64,000 nucleotides of DNA, from contig JAULBX010000670.1 in the NCBI GenBank assembly GCA_032358255.1, positions 1-64,000 on the forward strand, in the 5' to 3' direction. Below the pieces are notes generated by a model. That model made no database searches and was not told where the DNA came from. It saw nothing but the letters and a program-made list of their open reading frames with translations. The translations under genes were made by a program, and so were the position numbers. This stretch comes from Heterotrichella gracilis. Taxonomy: Eukaryota > Sar > Xanthophyceae > Tribonematales > Xanthonemataceae. This document shows, piece after piece, positions 55,771-64,000 of the stretch. Every line of letters begins with the position of its first letter. The first letter of the stretch is position 1.

Positions 55771-58612
55771 TCACGATGTGTCCATTACTGGCAAGGGAGT
55801 GATGATATCTGCATGCGCACTCGATGTTGCATTGGCTTTCGTAGTCACCAAGTCAGGGACTGGGAGCATGAAGAGAAGGTTCTCAGGTGCCAAGCTGCCT
55901 GTCTTCTGGTGCAAAGCAATGCCGCGCGCTGCAACCCTGTCAAACATTTCTGGGCCTAGGCGGCACCATGTTGGCTGCTGCAATGCCTGCTGTGCATACT
56001 GCCCCATCAGCCCATGCGCCCTGATGCTGCGGGTGATATTGGCCCACCGCTCATCACAAATGCTGCCCGCATGGGAGATGTCAGTGTAACCCATGTCATA
56101 CAGAGTCCTGATGACACCAGCGGCAGACTCATACCCAGCTCCCTGGGCCAAGAAGGGGTAGAACTCTATGAATATGGTGCGGGTTTGCGAGGTGCTGATC
56201 ATATCGCGCATGCCCTCCACCACCCACCATTCCCAGCCGTTCACGCTGATGTGCACGCTTGCCACATCCTCCAGGCTTGAGAGAGCAACGAAGGCCGCCT
56301 CGCGCTTGGAAGTCTGCATGCATCGGGGAAGAGCCGATGACATGTTGTGCGCCTGCATAGAGGAAAGGGTCATGTTGCAATCGCATGGCTGAATCGCAAT
56401 CATGGTGCCAAATTACTAGGCCAAAAATCGTCACAGTAAAGCATGTGCCTGAGCAAGAGCATCAAGATTGGTTGAGCAATAACTACTGCCGCAAATGAGA
56501 ACGCAGAAATATCCACCTCCGCTGATCCATAGCCACGCCGCAAGGCCTCAGTGGCCACCATGCTTTCCAGGCTTGCTGGAGAGCGAGCCACGCAAATGTC
56601 TTCTGACCAGCCACCCAGAGCCAGCTTGTGCACCTTGATGGCTCTGCTGAAGCCGTTGTACTCAATGCTGGCCTCAAAAGCTCCAAGGCTTTGCGGCGAA
56701 AGCTCAAATGCTGCAACGTTGTGGCCACGCGCTGCGGCAGCCAATGAGAAGAACCCATACCCCGCCCCTATGTCTACAAACGTTCTGGGATTTTTTCCTC
56801 CATCCCCCAAAGCACCAACCACAGCCTCCACAATGCTGGGTCTCCTAGTTGCTGCTATGCCTGGCTGCCAAAGCCCGTGGATGGTGATCTGGTGGCTCAC
56901 ATCCATGCCTGCCTGATGCTCCCCCACGCCTACCAGGTGAGTCAAAATGGTGAATTGGGGCTCCCACTCCACACTGACTGGGTACAGTGCTGGTAGCTTC
57001 ACCTCCACCTCAGATGCTGCCTCGTCCACGACATACAGCTTCCTGCAAAGATACAAAAATACCTTGTTAAAATAGTGTTATCGTTTAACTTTTTTTTTGC
57101 ATGCATGAGAGCACCGCTGATACAGTAGTACGCCTACACCGCACGCCTTTTAACCCATTGCGCCAAATTAATTAATTATTTGCCTGCGCAATAGTGCGCG
57201 ACGGTAGTGCAGGCTCTATGTGTGTGAGGTGACCCAATGCAATTGAGAATGAATTGATTTAACAAGCCTCATTTATCTAGACCTCACCTGCTAGGCCTCA
57301 CTTGACTGGGCAGCAACTGCTGTAACAAGGTGAGCAATTGCTGTGGGCTTGAGTGCCACCCACCCAAACGTTTCCATGACCCCAAGAAGTGATGCAGGAC
57401 CACAATGTCTGGGTGATTTATTGGTAGCCCGTCAATTCCCCAGGGGTGCGCTCCAAAGTGTGCTTTGGAAAGGACCCTCACATTCCAAGGATTGTTGCCC
57501 TGTGGGATGACAGAACTAATTTTAAACTTTTCTAATAAAGACATTTCAGAAAAAACAAGTATGAACACTGTAATGATGGGCTCAGCATTAGTACAGCCAT
57601 GCTTGCCAATGGAATTATGACATAGGCTTAGCCATACCTGTGCCGGTGTATGTAAGAAGGCGTGCTTCAGTATAATATCTGTAAATAAACCTGGTCCTGT
57701 CCTCTCCAGTGTGGCAAAATTGGTGTTTGCTGTAAACTCTGTGGCTGCGTTGTTTGCTATTGTGTCACATATCTCCCTCAGTGCAGGATGGCCTGGCGCC
57801 CCAGCGAAAACCCACTGCAATATTTGTCGCTTGCGGGCATAATGCCTGTCTGTGGCAATCTGTTCTGAAGCAAACTCGTTCTCCCAGCTCACCACTAGCG
57901 TGTCCTTTGGCTGTATGATCAGGTCAAAGGGCCGCAAGCACTCTGTGTCAATGTCTGCATACACGCCTCCATAGCGCAGAACCACCATGTATCTGAAGAA
58001 GTCAGAGCGTTCTACATCCTTTGGCAGGTGGACATAGGCGTTGAGGTACTCCGGAAACTCCCTCTTGATAAACTGTAGGCACTCCTTGTCACCATAGAAC
58101 CTGATTTGCCACTCTGGGTTCTTGAGCTTCCATGACTGCATGTATTGCTCGATGACAGCTGGAACTGATCTGCTTCTGTAGGTTTGATGTATGACCCTGG
58201 GGATGAGCTTGGGTGCCACATTCTCAAGCAGTCCTCGAGGGGTTATCTTTGGGCCTCCTGACAGACGGCTGAGCTCCTGCACATCTTCACCGGGGCTGCT
58301 GTGATAGAGCTGGCCAGAGTACACTGACAGCCCGGTACACAAAAAGTACGTGAATGTGAAGGCTTGGATGACGCCAAGCAGCAGGGTTATCGCCACAATC
58401 CAGCGGAATATGACCAGGGAAGGACTGGTGGGCCTCTTCTTGTCCAAGGTGTAGCAGCTGAACGTGTGCAGCCCAGTGTGGTGTGGCCCCAGCTGCCTGC
58501 CTGCCTCACGCACGTTGTGGTGGTACTGGCTGACCGGTGCAAAGGTCTGGTTGACGGTATTCAGTAGTGGGCAGCTGTTGGTCCTCACATGGCCGGAAGG
58601 ATGCGAGTACAT
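55771..58612 (-). CDS. GT32 glycosyltransferase fused to FkbM-type methyltransferase
   Basis: Predicted Golgi type II membrane enzyme joining a sugar transferase (OCH1-like GT32) to an FkbM SAM-dependent methyltransferase. Exons on the minus strand are 58612-57638, 57499-57288, 57042-56517 and 56313-55771. Phases close, giving 751 residues. The membrane anchor is at about 66-95 (VIFRWIVAITLLLGVIQAF). GT32 motifs are IPRVIHQTYRS, DFFRYMVVLRYGG and the DXD in VYADIDTECL (220-222). The methyltransferase half begins near residue 396; its SAM motif is TFVDIGAGYGFFS (486-495), and HISVNGWEWWVVEGM matches the FkbM region usually read as DVEG-E. Exon 2 ends AGCAG|GTGAGG. If the intron were kept, TGA would stop after GT32 alone (396 aa). 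The methyltransferase has no ATG of its own near its start, which favours the fusion. Substrates are unknown; methylated surface or secreted glycans are a guess. Confidence 0.85.
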
Positions 58613-60029
58613 ATGGCTGTCGACAAGACAGCTGGGCAACTGGGACGCAAGGCAACATGTGATGCTTTTGAAAGTTCAAACTTTCCTGGTGGGGCAATGG
58701 AGCGATGTGGACGGAGCAACCAATGCCTAAACCTTCCTCAGTGCGTTGTCAACGTTAATGAGTTTCGCAAGGACAGTGCGGTGTCATCGTTTTGACGACC
58801 ATCGCTGATGGCATGCTGCAACAGTTCAAACATGCGGTTCAACAAGGGTGCCAGTCAACGGGGTCTTTTACAACCATGACTGCAAAAGATGGTGTGTAGA
58901 GTCGCCACGAGTCTTTACAGTCGACTGCTGTTGCAAGTGGGTTGTGTCCATCCGATGACAGCTTGTAACATAACAACTCGTCGCTTCTCCTGTTGGAAAG
59001 CTGCAGTCCCCGGGAGCAACAGCACAGGAGCATTGAACCCACATTTCTGCACCCACTTGCGGTTCGTCTGAATTGCAGAATGGTTCTTACCAGTCAGTGC
59101 TAATCTGCGCAACCAGTCCTTCTGCTCTCCCCAACTCTTCCAGGGGACTCTGCATATAGTTCCAGGTCCCTGGTTGCCCAATGATGCTCTTCACAGCCAC
59201 TGTGGCATTGTTGCATCCCATTGGGCAATTAGCCCTGGCGTTGCAACGTTTCACAGACAAAGGCTGTTGGCAGTCAAAATCACAGTGAAGCAAAGCCTTG
59301 CCAATTTGCCCTTGCAATCGCTGCAAGTTGACGTCTTAGCCAAAGTCCATGGGAGTCCCCTCCAACAAGGAAAAACCAACCAGGACGTGGGCAAGCAAGG
59401 CAGCCCCACGAAATCAACCAAGCAGGTTACTTTACAAAACACTACACAGAAAGGTGCACTGAATGTTGGTCCTCACCCTGCTCACTGCCCATGGCGGTGG
59501 CCACTCATTGTGCCTGGGTGCAACACATTGCAAGAGAGCAAATGGCACCGGCAAGACCTCGCCCTGATTGTTCAAAACCTAAGGTTTTCACACCCACAGA
59601 AACGTTGTAACCTCAAAAATCACAGATACTTTTCAAACTTACAAATCATGCCAAGGTCAAACTGGACAGGTTGGTTCAGTCTGGCCTGACTGCACCTGCA
59701 TTTTCCCCTTGCACACCAAGAAAACCTGTAGGTGCCACAGCCTGAGGTCGCAAACAGCAGCAAGATGAAAACTGAAGCAAATCACTATTGAGTTATGATT
59801 GGTACATGTGGTAGCTGTATGCAGGAAACATGCATTGATAATGCTTTGCCATTTGCGGCTGTGAAGAACTGCGCAGACGATAATGCCTTGCCTGGCCTTG
59901 AAAAAAACTGCCAAACGTCAAAAACAATACCTGAGATTTTACCCAACTGATCCTGCCAGTCTGCTGTGGCCTGGACTGCTGCCTGTCAATGCAGCTGCTG
60001 TTGAAGGAGAACGGATTCGCATTAGCGCT
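58613..60029. other. Region between GT32-FkbM and SRP receptor genes
   Basis: Contains the 5' flank of GT32-FkbM, a possible minus-strand cysteine-rich gene fragment (58839-59320) and DNA without recognised genes. A 171-codon plus-strand ORF at 59174-59689 starts with TTG and has no family features. Confidence 0.4.
58839..59320 (-). CDS. Possible cysteine-rich protein, partial two-exon model
   Basis: An acceptor (cttgcag) precedes an exon at 59320-59091 with coding-like, Cys-rich sequence (HCDFDCQQPLSVKRCNARA, NCPMGCNNATVAV, PGTWNYMQSPLEELG) and a good donor (ACTG|GTAAGA). A second exon ends at 58839 with HNPLATAVDCKDSWRLYTP and DPVDWHPC before TGA. The most obvious acceptor would create TGA at the junction, so the exact join is unresolved. 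No start exon was found. The family is not recognised. Confidence 0.3.
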
Positions 60030-63000
60030 CTACTTGAGCAAGCTCTTGACAACGCTCTTCACGTTCAGGCGCTTCAAATCCACGTAGGTTTGACCGCATC
60101 CAACAAACATGATGGGGGCACCAGACGTGTACACCATGGACAGCGCAGCGCCGACCTGTAATAATGCAACACATTTCAGGACAGGGAGGGTTTCCTTCAG
60201 AAGCCCCTGCCACAGCACACAGGTCAAGCAGCACAGCATAGTGCACAAAACAATCTTCAACATAATGCTTGCAACAGGCCGTACCTTGTCGTCAATTGTG
60301 TCAAACTTGGTCAACACAATCCCGTCAATCATGTGGGGGTTGGGGGTAGTGGCCAGGTCTGCCAGGCGGCGATTGAACTTGGTGAGCTGGTCAACCGCAT
60401 CGTTGCCCACCAGCGCCTCACCCACAAAGAGGACCAGGTCTGGGCTGTTGAGATTGATGAGATTGGATAGCGCGCGCATGAGCGGCTCGTTGTCCTGCAT
60501 GCGCCCTGCACCCGCGACTCCCCGTCAACACACATGCAGCGGCACATGAGGCTGGCATGGATACCACAATGCATGCATTTACATGCATGTGTATAGAGAG
60601 ATGGACTCTGCATTGCGCCACCAGCACCACCACGTGTGTGAGAAGGGTGCAAGAGAGAAAGATGGTAGATACACACAGAACTGCATGGACTGACTTGACC
60701 CAGCAGGACGTTTGCACCAATTGCAGAACACCAACAATGGTATAAACAGCGGGAGGACCATGGTCCTGGCACTGCCTGGTGACGCATGCACAGCTATATG
60801 CCTATATGGCTGTTGATGGAATGCATGTACCGATTAGATATCTCTGATTACTGCCCAGCAGCAGCTTTATTCAGTCCACCAACTGCCAGCGCACCTGCAG
60901 TGTCCACCAGCACCACGTCACACTTGGTGCGCTCTGCGCTCTTGACAGCCTCATATGCCACCTTGGCGGGGTCCTTCTCGTACCCGCGCTCATACAGAGG
61001 CACCCCCAGCCTGGTGCAGTGAGTCTTCAGCTGCTCAACAGCTCCCGAGCGGAACGTGTCGCACGCGGCAATCATGGGCTGCACATTGAATCCCCAGGTG
61101 AGCATGTCTATTGCTACAAGCACAGGCTCCACAGCGAGGCCTCAAGTGCCCTTCTGACTGCCCCACGCATGCATGTGAATACCCAAGCTGGGCCATGCAA
61201 TGCATGTTCTGACTTGCACAGATGTGGAATGCAGGCATGAGCCACGCAACTTTGTTGTTCACACCTTCACATCGTTCTGGAGCAGCCAGTAGCATATCTT
61301 GGCAAGGTTGGTGGACTTGCCCACCCCGTTCACCCCGACAAACACGATGGTGTATGGCTTGCCGCGCTTCTGCGCTGTGCGGACCTCATGCAGCACGTCA
61401 ATGGATCGCTTGGGTGTGAGAATGCGGGTGAGCGCCTCCTCGAAAGCTGTCCTGACCGCACTGGACACCAAGGTGAAGGACCCAAGCTTCCTGCCCTCCA
61501 GATTTGTTGCCACAGACTCGCACAGCCTGCAGAATCATGCATGCTCAGGTGCTACAAGTGCACCGCCACCTCGCCCAAATGCCTGGTGTACCATACAGCA
61601 GTGTGCACAATCCAAATGCCAGGCCTAACTGCAGCAGTGTGCACAATCCACATGCCAGGCGCATCATGCAGCAGTGTGCACAGTCCAAATGCCAGGCGTA
61701 TCATGCAGCAGTGTGCACAATCCAAATGCCAGGCGTGTCATGCAGCAGTGTGCACAATCCGAAGGGTGCAACTCACTTCTCAGCGATTTCCTCCGCCACA
61801 TTCCGCTCCATCAGCTTCTTCTTCATCTGTGCAAGCCCTGCTTCGATGTCCTCGCGCTTCAGGGCCTGTGTGCCCATCACGCTGACACCGATGTTGCGCA
61901 CAAAGGAGGCCAGCAGTCCAGATTTTGCAGGAGCAGCTGTCTTGCTCGCACCAGCAACTGCAACCTCGTCCTACGCAGTGCAGACAGGCATTAATTACCA
62001 GACGCACGGCCATGTAAGAACCCAGCCCTGCCGGTTGTTTGGGTGGATGTAAAGCGCCTGTGACAGCTGCGGCTGCGCCCTACCTCGTCAGTGGCATCAT
62101 CTTCCTCGTCCTCAACGTCGTTGTCCACAAGGCTCATGGGAGCTTTAGACAGGTCCACTGGGGTGGCCCCGTTGGCGCCCGATTCTGACAGCTCCCCATC
62201 CTTGGAGAAGTCCAGGTTGCCTGGCTTGTCCCCGTACTCGCCCCAAACCCGCTCTTGCTGCACAAGAAGGCCACCACTGAGCAATGTGATGCAGTGAGAG
62301 GTGGCGCATGCACATGCAAATCAGCCAGGCACCCAGTACTTGCCAACCACCCCTGTGGAGCGTACCTTCTTCTTCTTCTCAGTTGGCTTCTTGGGCTTGC
62401 TCTCTTTCAGTGACTTCAGCGTCTTCACTGAGGCAGCCGTCTTGCTGCCTTTGGCGCGCTTGGCCAGCTTCTTCTTGTCAAGGGCACTCAGGTTGAACGC
62501 TGTGTCATCGCTCTTGCCCTGTAGCCACCCCAGCCGGTTGTCAAGGTCAGGACAATGCATGCATACAGTGGCAAACCACATGTCCGCAAGCTGTCACCAT
62601 ACCTCTGTCACTTCCACATCACTGTCAGTGCTTGTCCCCAGCAACCCCTCAGTGGCAGATGTCACCTCTGTCTTGGCGACATCGGTCTCATCGTCGTCCT
62701 CATCCTCGTCGGCATCAGTTGTTTGCACTGTGCTTGCCCTTGCCTTGCCAGCACCCTGTTGATAGCACCAATAGACAGTCATAAGCTGGGAATGCATCCA
62801 TGAAGCTGAAACCATTGAGGTATTGGTTATGGGACCTTACCCTCCTGACTGCTGAGCCTTGTGTGAGTTGCTGTGGGCGCTTGGCCAGCTCCGCCCTTTC
62901 TTCACACTCCCTGAGGATCTGCCTGAAGGTCTCCTCAAAGTTCTTGTAGTCATAGTGACGGGGCTTATACTGTGGCGCAAACTCCTGCTTCACTGACTCC

Positions 63001-63371
63001 AGCAGCTCGTCAATGTACAGCAGCTTCAGTGCCCTCTGGTAGACTGACACAAACACCAGCCCCAGCCCCTGTGACACACACGAAACAGTTTTCTGCAAGG
63101 ACCCACCTCGGTTAACTTGTAAGATTGGTGAACACAACCTATTCTCAACCACCACAAGAGCAAATTCCTAGACACCCACGTTGTGAAGCGTCCACTTGAG
63201 GGTGTATGCAGCTCCAGCTCCGGGGGCGTACGAGAAGTTGCTTTCTCCCGACCGCTCCTCCAGCAAGCACGTCCTGATCAAGGCGTTGATTGGGCTGCCC
63301 TTGAGCGCTGTGAGCTGGAAGGCCCACAGCAACGCCCCGCCCTTTGTGAAGATGGCAAAGTAGTCAAGCAT
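60030..63371 (-). CDS. Signal recognition particle receptor subunit alpha (SRP-alpha / docking protein)
   Basis: ER membrane GTPase that docks SRP-ribosome complexes, pairing its NG domain with SRP54. Exons on the minus strand are 63371-63180, 63068-62841, 62755-62603, 62518-62366, 62257-62084, 61970-61777, 61526-61265, 61078-60895, 60505-60285 and 60155-60030. Phases close, giving 628 residues. The N-terminal SRX domain starts [16 protein letters not shown] and includes [15 protein letters not shown] long charged linker follows, with acidic ([12 protein letters not shown]) and basic (KKPTEKKKK) tracts. The NG domain has the G1 loop [11 protein letters not shown] (429-438), [27 protein letters not shown] (split by an intron inside the Gly codon), TKFDTIDD and [14 protein letters not shown] near the C-terminus. 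No signal or transit peptide is seen. This is the ER form rather than chloroplast FtsY, because SRX is present. Confidence 0.95.
61589..61765 (+). repeat. 37-bp minisatellite in intron 6 of the SRP receptor gene
   Basis: Five units built on gcagtgtgcacaatccaaatgccaggcg occur. Their gtgtgcaca landmarks fall at 61601, 61637, 61674, 61711 and 61748, a spacing of 36-37 bp. It is entirely intronic and ends just beside the donor of exon 6 (61776). Confidence 0.88.
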
Positions 63372-64000
63372 ACTTGTTGTTTCAAAGTGAGATCAAGCAC
63401 CAGATCAATCCTAGAAACAGTAACTAGCGGTTCGTAACTAGATATAGCTAGACTCGGTACGCAGGAGAGGTTTTCGGCTATGCAATGACAATCCACCCAG
63501 AATCCACCCTGCGATTATGGTGCTGAGAAGTGGTGGGTGCCTTTTTATGTGGGTTGCCCAAGTGGCACAGGCCGTATCCCCGTCACCAGGCAGTGTTTCC
63601 GGGCAGATATGAACTGGGCTTTTCCAGAAGCACACAGCAATTCTTTCAACCTGCAGTGATAAGTGCTGGTGGTTACGCTGAAAATAGGGTGGTCTCGGGA
63701 GCAAGCTGGCACCGATACAGCCTGCTGCCCACGCAGGGTTGGTCCTCATGCATGACTACAAATGTCCAGCTGCGAGACCTGCAACCTGCCAGCGCTGGTG
63801 GGTCGCGTTGCTTTCTTGCGGCCTTTTCATATGCGTTATATATTAGACTAATGCTTTATGTGCCCTCGCAGCAACTTCATCCTCACGAGGTCCGCGAGGT
63901 TTTGAGATGTACGTATTGGGCCTTCCTTATGGTACTCTTACGTTACTATTTTGCATATGCTAAAGGTGCCACCTCAACCCTGACGCAGGCTTGTTGCACA
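63372..64000. other. 5' flank of the SRP receptor gene
   Basis: About 630 bp upstream of the SRP receptor start, to the window edge. It should contain the promo­ter of that gene. A minus-strand ORF at 63438-63749 has no recognisable features. No other gene is supported. Confidence 0.4.

Noticed and set aside
57284-57287. TGA at the end of GT32 exon 2 as the true stop of a separate gene
   Set aside because: The TGA is part of a consensus GTGAGG donor, the next exon joins in perfect phase, and the methyltransferase part lacks its own start. Kept as a possible retained-intron isoform.
59174-59689. 171-residue plus-strand ORF
   Set aside because: It begins with TTG, has no early ATG and no recognisable motif, and overlaps more protein-like exons on the other strand.
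61589-61765. 37-bp repeats as a CRISPR array
   Set aside because: Units are directly adjacent without variable spacers and lie in an intron of a eukaryotic gene.

Overview
This window looks like nuclear DNA of a green alga (Chlorophyta, plausibly Trebouxiophyceae; the placement is inferred). Its genes are intron-dense, with GT-AG introns and two GC-AG introns. Introns and spacers carry many plant-type telomere-like TTTAGGG/CCCTAAA tracts. The proteins are plant-like: a CCR4 deadenylase with a MYND-type zinc finger in place of leucine repeats, an ankyrin-Raf-like kinase, a RanBPM-type CTLH protein, PAM16, and an SRP receptor alpha subunit. I built gene models by joining ORF fragments at splice sites and checking that reading phase is kept across every junction. 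For thirteen genes the phases close from start to stop, although the PGP-synthase start and one GH24 donor site remain uncertain.

Layout. 0.7-9.6 kb (minus): two paralogous GDSL/SGNH hydrolases; the downstream copy is divergent and partly broken. 9.7-13.2 kb (+): a membrane-anchored PC-esterase/TBL-like protein, also SGNH-fold. 14.5-19.4 kb (+): ankyrin-kinase. 21.0-26.7 kb (+): secretory amidase. 27.5-28.8 kb (-): secreted cysteine-rich protein with a phage-type (GH24) lysozyme-like domain. 28.8-31.2 kb: spacer with a long foldback, tandem repeats and a MITE-like element. 31.2-34.6 kb (-) and 35.1-41.4 kb (+): a G-patch/zinc-finger protein and cactin, both splicing-type proteins, arranged head to head. 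42.4-45.6 kb (-) and 46.1-50.4 kb (+): RanBPM-like CTLH subunit and CCR4, also head to head. 51.5-53.4 kb (+): a possible small membrane protein and phosphatidylglycerophosphate synthase. 53.8-54.5 kb (-): PAM16/TIM16. 55.8-58.6 kb (-): a GT32 glycosyltransferase that splices in frame into an FkbM-type methyltransferase. 60.0-63.4 kb (-): SRP receptor alpha.

Two observations stand out. First, at least six genes carry 'ghost exons': partial tandem copies of an exon edge, often with its splice site, lying in the introns next to the intact exon. One amidase exon edge is present four times and one cactin exon edge four times. Second, the GT32-FkbM fusion is joined by an intron whose donor also supplies an in-frame TGA, so splicing or intron retention would decide between a two-domain and a one-domain enzyme. 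There is no sign of CRISPR, IS elements, operons, rRNA or a convincing tRNA. All functions are assigned from motifs read by eye; no database search was run.
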